64,000 nucleotides of DNA from SZAS-103 sp043747745 (GTDB lineage Bacteria > Pseudomonadota > Gammaproteobacteria > Xanthomonadales > Xanthomonadaceae). A program made the translations under genes and the position numbers. The stretch is taken from contig JAYTOP010000025.1 in NCBI GenBank assembly GCA_043747745.1, positions 1-64,000 of the forward strand, given 5' to 3'. Positions 17,458 through 26,748 of this stretch are shown one piece after another. The notes beneath the pieces were generated by a model. The model had not been told where the DNA came from. It saw nothing but the letters and a program-made list of their open reading frames with translations, and did not search any database. Positions within the stretch are counted from its first letter, which is position 1. Every line of letters starts with the position of its first letter.

Positions 17458-18849
17458 TCACGGCATGCGTGTCTTGTGACGCGCAAGCAGAAGCGCGATC
17501 GCGCAGGAGCCCAGCCGGGACAGCGTCTTGTCGGAGCGGCTGGTCAGGATGATCGGAACGCGGGCGCCCAGCGCGATCCCCGCGATCCCGGCGTCGGCGA
17601 GATATTCGAGCTGCTTGGCGAGCATGTTGCCTGCTTCGAGGTCGGGCACGACGAGGATGTCGGCGAGACCAGCGACGGGCGAAACGATGCCCTTGGTCTG
17701 CGCCGCTTCGATCGACACGGCATTGTCGAAGCCCAAGGGGCCGTCGAGGATGCCGCCGCTGATCTGGCCGCGGTCGGCCATCTTGCACAAGGCCGCCGCG
17801 TCGATGGTCGAACGGATCGCGGTCGATACCGTCTCGACGGCGGACAGCAGCGCGACTTTCGGTTGCGCGATGCCGAGAGCGTGCAGCAGGTCGATCGCGT
17901 TCTGTACGATGTCGCGTTTGTCCTCCAGGGTCGGATAGACGTTGATCGCGGCGTCGGTGAGGAACAACGGTCGTGCATAACCCGGAGCGTCGATCGCGAA
18001 CACGTGGCTGATCCGCCGCTTCGTGCGCAGACCTGTTTCCGAGTCCAGGACCGCATGCAGCAGTTCGTCGGTATGCAGCGCGCCCTTCATCAGCGCTTCC
18101 ACTTCGCCAGAGCGCGCCATCGCGACCGCTTTTACCGCCGCCGCGTCGCTGTGCGCGGTCGGCACCAATTCATACGGTGTGAGGTCGATCGCTGCCTGTT
18201 CCGCCGCCGCGCGGATCTTTGCCTCGGGGCCGATCAGTACCGGGACGATCAGGCCGGCGCGTGCGGCCTCAATCGCTCCCACCAGCGACACCGGGTCCAC
18301 CGGATGCACGACCGCCGTACGCAGGGGTTCCAGCCCCTGCGTCATCTTCACGAGTTGCCGATAGCCGCGGCCCTTCTCGTGGTAGGTGATCTCCGGCAGC
18401 ACGATCCGCTCGCGCGATATCTTCTCGAGCGGCGCGACCACTTCGGCCTTGCCTGCGATCACCACCTCGCCATGCTGGTTGGTGACCGTGCAGTCGAGCA
18501 CTACACGATGCCCGTGTTCGATCTTCTCGATCACCTTGACGACCACGGTGACGGTATCGCCGAGGCCCACGGGGCGCTTGAAGCGCAGCGACTGATCGAC
18601 GTAGATGGTGCCGGGACCAGGAAGTTCGGTGCCGAGCAGGGTCGAGATCAATGCGCCGCCCCACATGCCGTGGGCGATGATCTGGTGGAACACGCTGTCA
18701 CGCGCGTATTCGGCATCCAGATGCGTTGGATTCACGTCGCCGGAGACGATCGCGAACAACTCGATGTCCTTGTGCGTGAGCGTGCGGGTGAGCCTTGCGG
18801 TATCGCCCGGCTTTATCTCGTCGAAGGTGCGGTTCTCGATGCGATCCAC
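17458..18849 (-). CDS. Bifunctional MaoC-domain / phosphate acetyl- or butyryltransferase
   Basis: This is a 463-aa two-domain enzyme. Residues ~1-150 form a MaoC-like hot-dog domain (LFAIVSGDVNPTHLDAEYA, FHQIIAHGMWGGALIS, GDTVTVVVKV). Residues ~165-460 form a phosphotransacetylase/phosphobutyryltransferase domain (HPVDPVSLVGAIEAARAG, VLIGPEAKI, ISGGILDGPLGFDNAVS, DILVVPDLEAGNMLAKQL). The family interconverts acyl-CoA and acyl phosphate and may hydrate enoyl-CoA. With phosphoketolase and acetate kinase elsewhere in the window it links acetyl-phosphate, acetyl-CoA and ATP. It is a single gene, without an FNR box that I can defend. Confidence 0.9.
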   Translation of the reverse strand: MDRIENRTFDEIKPGDTARLTRTLTHKDIELFAIVSGDVNPTHLDAEYARDSVFHQIIAHGMWGGALISTLLGTELPGPGTIYVDQSLRFKRPVGLGDTVTVVVKVIEKIEHGHRVVLDCTVTNQHGEVVIAGKAEVVAPLEKISRERIVLPEITYHEKGRGYRQLVKMTQGLEPLRTAVVHPVDPVSLVGAIEAARAGLIVPVLIGPEAKIRAAAEQAAIDLTPYELVPTAHSDAAAVKAVAMARSGEVEALMKGALHTDELLHAVLDSETGLRTKRRISHVFAIDAPGYARPLFLTDAAINVYPTLEDKRDIVQNAIDLLHALGIAQPKVALLSAVETVSTAIRSTIDAAALCKMADRGQISGGILDGPLGFDNAVSIEAAQTKGIVSPVAGLADILVVPDLEAGNMLAKQLEYLADAGIAGIALGARVPIILTSRSDKTLSRLGSCAIALLLARHKTRMP

Positions 18850-19011
18850 GAAGCACCTCTGGTTGATTCAAGTGGTTTTCGTCAATACCTTACAGGCATC
18901 CGCTAGCCTGGAAACGACGGCAGCCAGCATGCAGGGTACGAGTCGCAATGGTTTGCAAGCTTGATCCAAGTCGTCTTTCCAGCGCTGCGCCCCACCCATG
19001 CTGTTGTCAGC

Positions 19012-20704
19012 ATGCCACCCGATTCGAATGCTGAAGCTGGCGCACAGGTCCAGGTCCTGCGTGGACGGCATGCGGTCGAGCGTTATCTCGCCATCCACGC
19101 ATCAACGCACGCGAATACCACGGGCCTCACGCGACTCGATGTCACTGCATGGCTGAGGGAGTCCGCCGACCCGGACGAAACTACCTTTTCGATCGCACGC
19201 CAATGGGAGCTGCCGCTACTGCCGGTGCTGGACTTCGCCCCCGACCTGGACGCCATGTCCCAGCTCTCGCCGGACACCGTCCCTCGGCTGCGCGCGATTC
19301 CGCTGAACATCCGCCGCAGCTTCATCGCGATCGCGATGAAAGACGCGGACAACATCGAGATCATCGAGGAACTCAATTTCCTTTCCGCGCATCGGGTCGT
19401 GCCGATCGTCGCGACCGCGCATGTGATTCGCGACGGCATCGCCCGCTACTACGATCGCATCCAGGACGCAGCCATCGCCAGGGAACTCGGGCTGGATCCC
19501 GCCGCGCAGGGCAGTGAGACCCCGGAACGCGAAGCCGATCGCCTCGCGCGCGAACAGCCGGTGGTGCGCCTCGTCAACGACCTGATCGCGACCGCATTGC
19601 AGCGGCGTGCGTCGGATATCCACTTGCGGCCAGGCGAGCAGGGTGCAGAAATCCTTTATCGCATCGACGGCGAACTGGTGCCTGTGCGACATCTCATGCA
19701 CGCGCTGCAACCGGCCGTGGTCAGCAGGATCAAGGTGATCGCCGACATGTACCTGGCCGAACACCGGCGTCCGCTGGATGGTCGCACTACCTTCATCCTC
19801 GATGAAGGACGCAAGGTGGGCCTGCGCGTGTCCGTGCGGCCCGCAGTCCACGGCGAAAGCGTTGTCGTGCGGCTGCTGGACACCAACCAGTGCCTCTGGA
19901 ACGTCGATCAGCTTGGGCTCGCGCCCGCCGATCGCGTGCGCTTGGATGACATGATGGGGCGCAGTTTCGGCATGTTCCCCGCCACCGGCCCGACCGGTTG
20001 CGGCAAGTCCACCACGCTCTGCGCGATGCTGCTGGAACTGCGCAAGCGGCGCATCAACATCCTCACCATCGAGGATCCGGTCGAGCTATATATCGACAAC
20101 GTGCAACAGATGCAGGTCAACCGCGCCGCCGATTTCACCTTCGCCAGCGCACTGCGCAACTTCCTGCGCCACGATCCGGACGTGATCATGGTGGGCGAAA
20201 TCCGCGATGGCGAAACCGCGAATATCGCCGTGGAGAGCGCGCTCACCGGGCATCTGCTGCTGAGTACGCTGCATACCAACACCGCAGCAACCACGGTGGC
20301 GCGCCTGCTCGACCCCGGCGTCGAAGCCTACCTGTTGAGGGCTTCGTTGTCGGCGGCGATGTTGCAACGTCTGGTGCGCCTGACGTGCGCATACTGCCAC
20401 GAACTCGAAAATCCTACGGCGCACATGCGCGAAACGCAGGGCGTTGGCGCCGATAGAATTGTTCCATGCGGGTCGCGGCTGTTCGCACTGCGATCGGCTT
20501 GGCGTGCACAAACGTCAGGCCGTGTACGAACTCCTCGTGGTGACGCCGGCCATGCGGCACCTGATCGTCCATGGCGCCGAAACCGACACGCTACAACAAC
20601 TGGCCATCGAGGAGGGAATGACACCACTCACCCAGGCGGCCACCGCACTGGCGCGGGAAGGCAAGATCTCGCTGGCCTTAGCCTGGCGCGTGGGCGCCGA
20701 CTGA
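19012..20704 (+). pseudogene. GspE/PilB-family secretion ATPase, frameshifted near its zinc motif
   Basis: The frame from the ATG at 19012 encodes an N-terminal GspE-type domain, then a secretion ATPase core. DIHLRPGEQGAEILYRIDGEL, Walker A GPTGCGKSTT, NILTIEDPVE, MVGEIRDGETANIAVESALTGH (Walker B) and LLSTLHTNTA are present. After CAYCHELENPTAHMRETQGVGADR (around 20445-20465) the frame is lost. The true C-terminus continues in the +1 frame as ELFHAGRGCSHCDRLGVHKR and on to a TGA at 20702-20704, including the second CxxC of the zinc site. A one-base insertion or two-base deletion explains it. No pilin or secretin genes adjoin it. It is either a pseudogene or carries a sequencing error. Confidence 0.82.
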
Positions 20705-20769
20705 GTGCCGAGGTGTTACGGTAGTTGTCGCGCAGATGTCGCCGATCGCGGCGACAAGGACAGCGACGA

Positions 20770-21678
20770 ATGAAACCAGCGACCGGTCCTTCGCATCCGA
20801 TCCTGCAAGAGCCGACACCCGGGACACCCGTTGTGGAGCCGACAGTGGAACGCGATCTGCGTGCGCTGCACAATCCGCCGGCGACCGGCGCGATCGATCG
20901 CTTCGTCCGCCGTTTCAAGCTGATGTCGCATCTGTTGGCGATCCTCGTTGTGTATGCGATCGGATCGACCGCCATCGGCGTGGCGCTGGCCCCGGCCTTG
21001 TGGTTCCTCGACCGTTGGTTCGCATGGTGTGTCGGCCTGCATGACTGGACGCGATGGCCGGCGCTCGGCACCGGGTTCGGTATCACATTTTTCATCGCCG
21101 GATTCGCATTGCTGGCGGTCGTGCCGGTCTACAACTTCCTGTTGCCGACACGGGTCAAGCCGTTCAAGGGCGGCTATTTCTCGATCGCCTCGATTCCGTG
21201 GTTCCTGCACAACGGTTTGTTCTACCTTGTGCGCTACACCGTGCTGCCATTCTTCACGTTGACGCCTTTCGGTTTGCTGTTCCTGCAGGCGATGGGCATG
21301 AAGCTCGGGAAGCGCGCGTTCGTCAACACCGAATTCATTTCCGATCCCCGACTCATCACGCTCGGCGACGATGTGGTCATCGGCGGCAGCGTTCACCTGT
21401 TTGCGCATTACGGTGGTGGCGGACATCTCACCGTCGCGCCGGTGGTCATCGGCGATCGTGTCACGATCGGGCAGAAGGCCACGGTGATGGGCGATGTGGA
21501 GATTGGCGCGGACGCGACGATCCTGCCGCATTCGGTGCTGTTGCCGGGTTCAAGGATTGGCGCGGGCGAAACCTGGGGCGGTGTGCCCGCGCGACGCATC
21601 ACCCGCGAGGAGATGGAACACTTCAAGCAAGGCGTCCACGGCGTGGTAGGATCGGCACTGGACCATCATGAGGCTTGA
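20770..21678 (+). CDS. Membrane-anchored hexapeptide-repeat acyltransferase-like protein
   Basis: This 302-aa protein has a charged N-terminus and about four hydrophobic segments between residues 50 and 190 (HLLAILVVYAIGSTAIGVAL, GFGITFFIAGFALLAVVPVY and others). A left-handed beta-helix domain follows at about 195-280 (ISDPRLITLGDDVVIGG, VIGDRVTIGQKATVMGDV, IGADATILPHSVLLPG, WGGVPARRI). The late domain is typical of O- or N-acetyltransferases that act on saccharides or membrane-linked substrates, and similar halves occur at the C-terminus of Pls/PosA-type proteins. The ATG at 20770 follows AAGGACAG; upstream in-frame codons belong to the previous gene's tail. Substrate is unknown. Confidence 0.75.
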   Translation: MKPATGPSHPILQEPTPGTPVVEPTVERDLRALHNPPATGAIDRFVRRFKLMSHLLAILVVYAIGSTAIGVALAPALWFLDRWFAWCVGLHDWTRWPALGTGFGITFFIAGFALLAVVPVYNFLLPTRVKPFKGGYFSIASIPWFLHNGLFYLVRYTVLPFFTLTPFGLLFLQAMGMKLGKRAFVNTEFISDPRLITLGDDVVIGGSVHLFAHYGGGGHLTVAPVVIGDRVTIGQKATVMGDVEIGADATILPHSVLLPGSRIGAGETWGGVPARRITREEMEHFKQGVHGVVGSALDHHEA

Positions 21679-21768
21679 TCGATGTCGGGATGACGGCAGG
21701 CGGTGAGGTTGGTCGCCGCTTCGCCAGCTCGCCAGCTGTCAAACAGTATCCGCCAGGCTCCCCGGGTA

Positions 21769-23025
21769 TCATTGCGTCCGGGTGGGTGCGCCGGGACTGG
21801 TTGGCGGCTGCGACTCTTGCAGCTTCTTCGCCGTTTCGTGTTGCTGCGGGCCGCCGACCGAATCGTCGATCCACGTACCTGGATCGACCTGCGTTGTGGT
21901 CGCTGGTTGCGATTGCGGTTCGAGTTGCATCTCGTCGGCTTCGGTCATCTCGTCATCCCGGATCTTGTCGCCGCTCAAGCGAATGCGCAATTGCAGGTCG
22001 TTGCGCGAATCGGCGTGGGTGAGCGCTTCCTTGAAGGAAATCTTGCCGTCGTGATACAGGCGGTGCAGTGCATCGTCGAACGTCTGCATGCCGCTGTCGC
22101 GCGCCAGCTTCATCGCATCCTTGAGCAGTTCGACCTGGCCCTTGGCGATCAGGTCCGACACATACGGCGTCTTGAGCAGTACCTCGACGGCCGGGATGCG
22201 CCGTCCGTTCGCGCCACGCAGCAGCCGCAGCGACACCACAGCCTGCAGGTTCAGTGACAGGTCGAGCAGCAATTGCGGCCGCGCTTCTTCAGGAAAGAAA
22301 TTGATGATCCGTTCCAGGGTCTGGTTGGCGTTGTTGGAATGCAGCGTCGACAGGCACAGATGCCCGGTCTCTGCGTACGAGATGGCGGCCTGCATGGTTT
22401 CGCGATCGCGGATTTCGCCGATCATGATCACGTCTGGCGCCTCGCGCATCGCGTTTTTCAACGCGTTCGCATAGGAGAGCGTATCCAGACCGATCTCGCG
22501 TTGGTCGACGATCGATTTCTGGTGCGAGTGCAGGTATTCGACCGGCTCTTCGACGGTCAGGATGTGCCCGGTCACGCGCGCGTTGCGATAGTCGATCATC
22601 GATGCCAGCGCGGTCGATTTGCCAGAGCCGGTCGATCCGACGATCAACACCAGGCCGCGCGGCAGCATGACCAGATCCTTCAGGACCGGAGGCAGGTTCA
22701 GTTCGTCGATGCTCGGGATCCGGTCGGTGAGGTAACGGATCGCGATCGCGATGTCGCCGCGCTGCCGGTAGATGTTGACGCGGAAGCGCCCGACATCGCT
22801 TTCGGTATGCGCGAGATTCATCTCCATGATGTGCGCGAACTCGGCACGCTGATCCGCGTTCATCAAGTCGCGCGCGATCACCTCGACGTCCTGGGCGGTC
22901 AGCGGGACATTGCCTACGGGTTGGGTGCGACCCTCGACCTTGATCCCGGGCGGTGCGCCCACGCTGAGGAACAGGTCCGAAGCCGATTGCTTCACCATGA
23001 GCCTGAGATGGTTTCTGATGTTCAT
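21769..23025 (-). CDS. pilU: PilT/PilU-type twitching motility ATPase
   Basis: This is a hexameric ATPase that assists type IV pilus retraction (418 aa). SDLFLSVGAPPGIKVEGRTQ and GRFRVNIYRQRGDIAIAIRYL form the N-terminal PAS-like part. The RecA-like part has GLVLIVGSTGSGKSTALASM (Walker A), ILTVEEPVEYLH, DVIMIGEIRDRETMQAAISYAETGH (Walker B) and LSTLHSNNANQTLERI. Length and the acidic, glutamine-rich C-terminal tail favour PilU over PilT. The start at MNIRNHLRLM (23025) is preferred over the upstream ATG at 23124, which adds a non-conserved leader. It stands alone, without pilT beside it, and is divergent from a Usp gene with FNR boxes between them. Confidence 0.88.
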   Translation of the reverse strand: MNIRNHLRLMVKQSASDLFLSVGAPPGIKVEGRTQPVGNVPLTAQDVEVIARDLMNADQRAEFAHIMEMNLAHTESDVGRFRVNIYRQRGDIAIAIRYLTDRIPSIDELNLPPVLKDLVMLPRGLVLIVGSTGSGKSTALASMIDYRNARVTGHILTVEEPVEYLHSHQKSIVDQREIGLDTLSYANALKNAMREAPDVIMIGEIRDRETMQAAISYAETGHLCLSTLHSNNANQTLERIINFFPEEARPQLLLDLSLNLQAVVSLRLLRGANGRRIPAVEVLLKTPYVSDLIAKGQVELLKDAMKLARDSGMQTFDDALHRLYHDGKISFKEALTHADSRNDLQLRIRLSGDKIRDDEMTEADEMQLEPQSQPATTTQVDPGTWIDDSVGGPQQHETAKKLQESQPPTSPGAPTRTQ

Positions 23026-23178
23026 GTCGCCTATCCGTTGCGGTTTGATCAGGGGGTCCGAGGCTGCTCGTTTGCTGGGCTTCTCGGCTGCATCGGTCGA
23101 GATCGGCGCGATCAGAAAACGCACTCCGAATTTTACGGCTGCACGACATGCAGTCTAATCTGGTGACGCATCGTGGGC

Positions 23179-23192
23179 TTGACCAGGATCAG
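23179..23192. promoter_or_regulatory. Near-consensus FNR box between pilU and usp
   Basis: TTGACCAGGATCAG differs from TTGAY-N4-RTCAA only in its last base. It lies in the 302-bp divergent region, 154 bp from the pilU start and 135 bp from the usp start. Confidence 0.5.
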
Positions 23193-23244
23193 TGTTCCGA
23201 TCCGCAGGCCTGGTTTTCCGATGGCGCTGCGCGCTGCCTGATTC

Positions 23245-23258
23245 TTGATTCAGGTCAA
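23245..23258. promoter_or_regulatory. FNR/ANR box upstream of the two-domain usp gene
   Basis: TTGATTCAGGTCAA is a perfect match, with 69 bp between it and the ATG at 23328. This spacing fits class II activation with an ordinary 5' leader. Confidence 0.82.
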
Positions 23259-23327
23259 TGGATGGCGCATCGGACAGCGTCTAATCGGAAACATGTCTGG
23301 ACATCGCAAGAGTCAGGAGTGCCGATC

Positions 23328-24173
23328 ATGCTCAAGGACCTGGTAGTTCCCATCACCAACACGGCGGGCGACGCGGATGCCGTCGCTGTCGCGATTGCGC
23401 TGGCGACGCATCAGAACGCGCATCTGGCGTTGCTTGAATTCGTGAACCTGCCGATGCCGCTCGCCGGTCCATGGGGCAATGGAGAATTGGCGCTGGGCGA
23501 GATCTACGACAGCTTCCGCGCCGAGGCGGAAACGGATGCGGCTGCATGGCGCGAGCGACTGTCCAGGGAAGCGATCGCGCTGTCGTCGGAGGTGCGTATC
23601 GTCGAATCCCTGTATACCGAGTCGTCAAGCTCTGCGGCGCTGCATGCGCGTTACAGCGACATGGCCGTGATGACGATGGGAACCGGCCAGGTACGCGATA
23701 CGACGATCGTCCGGGACTTCTTCACGTCGTTGCTGCTGGAGTCGGGTCGCCCGGTGCTGCTGGTGCCATTGGGCTTTGCATGGCGGCCTGCGCGACATGT
23801 CGTGGTCGCGTGGCAGCCAACGCGTGAAGCCACCCGCGCCTTGCATGATGCGATGCCTCTCCTGCAAATGGCCGACTCGATCGACGTGCTGGAAATCGGC
23901 GAGACACGGGGCGAGGAAGGCGATGGCCAGCAGCCGGGTGCCGATATCGCCGCCCATCTGGCACGCCATGGGTTGAATGTGCGTGTCGTCGTACGGCCAT
24001 GGCACGTCGATTCCATCGCACTGGCGCTGCAGAGGCATGCGCAGGATTCGGGCGCTGAACTGATTGTCGCCGGCGGATACGGGCATTCGCGATTCCGCGA
24101 GTGGGTGCTTGGTGGGGTCACCCGCGATCTGTTGTCGAGCACGTGCAAGGTGCCGATCCTGTTTTCGCATTGA
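23328..24173 (+). CDS. Tandem-domain universal stress protein
   Basis: This 281-aa protein has two Usp-type halves. The first (MLKDLVVPITNTAGDADAVA.., about residues 1-145) has a degenerate nucleotide site. The second (HVVVAWQPTREATRALHDAM.., about 155-281) ends with VAGGYGHSRFREWVLGGVT, a G-x2-G-x9-GG ATP-binding pattern. The ATG at 23328 has CAGGAG 8 nt upstream. The start MLKDLVVPIT closely matches the truncated paralog at 29617. FNR-controlled Usp proteins in other proteobacteria support survival in anoxic stationary phase; a similar role here is inferred from the upstream box. Confidence 0.88.
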   Translation: MLKDLVVPITNTAGDADAVAVAIALATHQNAHLALLEFVNLPMPLAGPWGNGELALGEIYDSFRAEAETDAAAWRERLSREAIALSSEVRIVESLYTESSSSAALHARYSDMAVMTMGTGQVRDTTIVRDFFTSLLLESGRPVLLVPLGFAWRPARHVVVAWQPTREATRALHDAMPLLQMADSIDVLEIGETRGEEGDGQQPGADIAAHLARHGLNVRVVVRPWHVDSIALALQRHAQDSGAELIVAGGYGHSRFREWVLGGVTRDLLSSTCKVPILFSH

Positions 24174-24288
24174 TCCTCTCGCAGGGGCGACGCAGCGTTT
24201 GTGGAAACCGTCTGCGCGTACTACCGGCTTGAATGCCATTCGCCATGTCATGCTGACGACGACGACATCAACTCCGGTACGAAGACGC

Positions 24289-25344
24289 ATGCGCCTGAAA
24301 TTGTTGTTGGCAGCCTTCCTGCTGACTCTCGCCGGTCTCGCGCTCGCGACGCACGGCGCGAAAGTTTCCGCACCGGTTGATCTGTCGCCGAGCGAGCTCA
24401 AACCCGGCGAATTCATCTGGGCCCCGGAATCGGTGCCATCCGGCCCGCTGGTGATGGTGATCAGCCTCGATGAGCAACTGGCCTACGTGTACCGCAATGG
24501 CCTGCGCATCGGCGTGAGCACAGTCAGCACCGGCAAGAAGGGCAGGGAAACGCCGACTGGTGTCTTCACGATCCTGCAGAAGCAGAAGGATCATCGCTCG
24601 TCCCTCTACGACGACGCGCCGATGCCGTTCATGCAGCGGCTGACCTGGGACGGTGTCGCGTTGCACGCTGGCAACTTGCCCGGCTATCCGGCTTCGCATG
24701 GTTGCGTGCGGCTGCCCTACGAATTCGCGCGCCAGCTGTTCGAGGTCACCAACTTCGGCATGACCGTCGTGGTCGCTGCTGTGGCCAGAGAGAAAGCCGA
24801 GCTTGCGCATCCAGGCTTGTTCTCGCCAGTCGCTGGCGCGCCGCGGAACTTGCCACGGCTGTCGCGTGCCGAGGCGCACCAGTGGGCGCCGGAGACATCG
24901 CCCGAGGGTCCGCTCACGATCCTGGTCGGTACGTCCGATCGATTGATCCTGGTGATCCGCAACGGCATCGAGATCGGGCGCGCGCGGATCGGCGTCGCGG
25001 GCGCGGGCCCGTTCGGCACGCAGGCGTATGTGATGCTGGCTGGCGACACCGGCATACCGAGCGCCGTGGTGCCGGGTCGGCCGGGTCTCAACTGGCAATC
25101 CATCCCCTTGCCAGGCTATGCCGCAAGGCCGGGTACGTCGCTGGATACGGATGCGGTACGTCGTGTGGTCGTGCCGCCCGATTTCGCTTCCCTGGTCTAC
25201 GACCAGATGGTGCCTGGGACGACGCTGATGCTGACCGATGCGCGCGTCCTGCCAGGGACGACCGGCGAGCCGATGACGGTCATCACTGCGGAAGCCGACC
25301 CGGACGACGACCTTCCGCCGAAGACCGATGCGACCGAGCACTGA
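24289..25344 (+). CDS. L,D-transpeptidase (YkuD domain), exported
   Basis: This 351-aa protein belongs to the L,D-transpeptidases that form 3-3 peptidoglycan crosslinks or anchor proteins to the wall. A clear signal peptide (MRLKLLLAAFLLTLAGLALA) precedes a YkuD domain: MVISLDEQLAYVYRNG, STGKKGRETPTGVF, and the catalytic block ALHAGNLPGYPASHGCVRLP with His137 and Cys139. The second half repeats a YkuD-like beta fold (LTILVGTSDRLILVIRNGIEIG) but lacks a catalytic His/Cys motif, so it may be an inactive duplicate. An in-frame ATG at 24250 is possible but would add an arginine-rich leader before the signal peptide. Confidence 0.85.
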   Translation: MRLKLLLAAFLLTLAGLALATHGAKVSAPVDLSPSELKPGEFIWAPESVPSGPLVMVISLDEQLAYVYRNGLRIGVSTVSTGKKGRETPTGVFTILQKQKDHRSSLYDDAPMPFMQRLTWDGVALHAGNLPGYPASHGCVRLPYEFARQLFEVTNFGMTVVVAAVAREKAELAHPGLFSPVAGAPRNLPRLSRAEAHQWAPETSPEGPLTILVGTSDRLILVIRNGIEIGRARIGVAGAGPFGTQAYVMLAGDTGIPSAVVPGRPGLNWQSIPLPGYAARPGTSLDTDAVRRVVVPPDFASLVYDQMVPGTTLMLTDARVLPGTTGEPMTVITAEADPDDDLPPKTDATEH

Positions 25345-25413
25345 GCATCGTCGAATTTTTTGTTAACGCGCAAGCGGCTATGCTGTTCGCCTAGTCCCTT
25401 GCCAGGATCACGC

Positions 25414-26088
25414 ATGCGCCTGACGCCCCTGCTGTTGTGCCTGCTGCTTGCCCCCATGCAGGGGCTTGCGACGGAATCCCGGACCACGATCATGCAACAC
25501 CTTGCGCCGGATGCCGATCCGCGCGTGCTCGCCCTCGCGCTGGAAGCGCGCGATTGCGCCGCATCCCAGTTCGGCACTGCACCGTCGCCGCGGCTGGCGG
25601 TGATCGACTATTCGCTGCCTTCGACGACGCCACGCCTGTGGGTGTTCGATCTCGAACGGCGGACGCTGCTGTTCCACGAATACGTTGCCCACGGGCAGGG
25701 TACCGGCGAGAACCTCGCGCACAGTTTTTCCAACCAGGAAAGCAGTCATGCGAGCAGTCTCGGCCTGTTCCGCACCGGCGAAACCTACCGGGGCCACAAC
25801 GGCTATTCGCTGCGCATGGAAGGGCTGGAGCCGGGCACCAACGACGCCGCGATGGAGCGCGCGATCGTCATGCATGGTGCGGCTTACGTGAACCCGGCGA
25901 TGGCGCGGCAGCAAGGCCGCCTCGGCCGCAGCTGGGGTTGCCCTGCGCTGCGTCCGGAAGTAGCGCCGGCGGTCATCGACAGCCTCAAGAACGGCCAGAT
26001 GATCTTCGCCTATTACCCCGACAGCAACTGGCTCGCGCACTCGCCTTTCATCGACTGCAAGAACAAGCGCGTGGCCTCGGTACCCTGA
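25414..26088 (+). CDS. Exported murein L,D-transpeptidase catalytic-domain protein (YkuD_2 type)
   Basis: This 224-aa protein carries a signal peptide (MRLTPLLLCLLLAPMQGLA). The catalytic domain has RLWVFDLERRTLLFHEYVAHG, NLAHSFSNQESSHASSLG and GYSLRMEGLEPGTND. IVMHGAAYV (His154) and RLGRSWGCPALRPE (Cys176) are the likely active-site residues. The domain is distantly related to YkuD and is often annotated as murein L,D-transpeptidase. It follows the other transpeptidase gene by 69 bp on the same strand, so the two may be co-transcribed and act on the same envelope. No FNR box precedes it. Confidence 0.82.
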   Translation: MRLTPLLLCLLLAPMQGLATESRTTIMQHLAPDADPRVLALALEARDCAASQFGTAPSPRLAVIDYSLPSTTPRLWVFDLERRTLLFHEYVAHGQGTGENLAHSFSNQESSHASSLGLFRTGETYRGHNGYSLRMEGLEPGTNDAAMERAIVMHGAAYVNPAMARQQGRLGRSWGCPALRPEVAPAVIDSLKNGQMIFAYYPDSNWLAHSPFIDCKNKRVASVP

Positions 26089-26103
26089 CCGCAAGCGCGT
26101 CGA

Positions 26104-26667
26104 TCATTTCGTCGCCTGAAGATCGAATTCGTGCAGAACCTGACTGCTGTCGTCAGGATCGACGCGCGTGTGGAATCCGAGGTGATGCACCAAGTCTCTC
26201 ATCTGCTGGTTTTCCGCAGAGTCGATGGAAAACATGCGCTGGATTCCCTTGGCGCGCGCCACTTCGATGAGGTGTTTCATCAGCAGCGTTCCGACGCCTT
26301 TTTTTTGCCAATCGTCGCTGACGGTGACTGCGCATTCGCAATTGAGGCCGTCCTGATCGGTGCTGTAGCGACTCACGCCGATGATTTTGTCCTGCGAGTC
26401 TTCCGGCACGACGGCGACGAACGCCACCTCGTGGACATAGTCGATGTCGGTGAGTTGTTCGATCAGGCGATCGCTGGGGTGGCGTACCTGCCCAAGAAAT
26501 CGGTAGCGTCGCGCATCCGGCGAGAGTTGCTCGATGAAGGTGCGTTCGGCGGATCTATCCTGCTTGTGGATGGGACGTATCAGCACATGGCTGCGATCCT
26601 GAAGCGTTTCCGACCAGCGCGGGTAGTCGGCTTTGGGCAAGGATTCCGGGGTCGGTCGCGTGCTCAT
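26104..26667 (-). CDS. GNAT-family N-acetyltransferase (paralog of the one at 40531)
   Basis: This 187-aa GCN5-related acetyltransferase contains the acetyl-CoA-binding segment VSDDWQKKGVGTLLMKHLIEVA (about residues 125-146; motif A with the Q/R-x-x-G-x-G/A loop modified to QKKGVG). The N-terminal part is RPIHKQDRSAERTFIEQLSP. It is clearly paralogous to the GNAT at 40531: both share YRFLGQ/SRFLGQ, TDIDY, IIGVSRYST / FIGVSRYST, CECAVTV and HLIEVARAKGI/RGI. The ATG at 26667 (MSTRPTPESL) was preferred to the ATG at 26700. A perfect FNR box lies 56 bp upstream. A protein substrate seems plausible by analogy to stress-linked lysine acetyltransferases, but is not shown. Confidence 0.85.
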   Translation of the reverse strand: MSTRPTPESLPKADYPRWSETLQDRSHVLIRPIHKQDRSAERTFIEQLSPDARRYRFLGQVRHPSDRLIEQLTDIDYVHEVAFVAVVPEDSQDKIIGVSRYSTDQDGLNCECAVTVSDDWQKKGVGTLLMKHLIEVARAKGIQRMFSIDSAENQQMRDLVHHLGFHTRVDPDDSSQVLHEFDLQATK

Positions 26668-26723
26668 CGCGCTGCTCCATTTTGGGCTTGCATGCAGCAT
26701 AAACAGGTTCGTCGCAGGGCAGG

Positions 26724-26737
26724 TTGACGTGCATCAA
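26724..26737. promoter_or_regulatory. FNR/ANR box upstream of the first GNAT gene
   Basis: TTGACGTGCATCAA is a perfect palindromic match, 56 bp from the GNAT start at 26667 (minus strand). Confidence 0.82.
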
Positions 26738-26748
26738 CAAGCCGCATG

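Noticed and set aside
18863..18876. TTGATTCAAGTGGT upstream of the MaoC-Pta gene
   Set aside because: Only one half-site matches; no support for FNR control of this gene.
18961..18974. FNR-like TTGATCCAAGTCGT
   Set aside because: The second half-site (GTCGT) has two mismatches; not good enough to call a box before the GspE-like gene.
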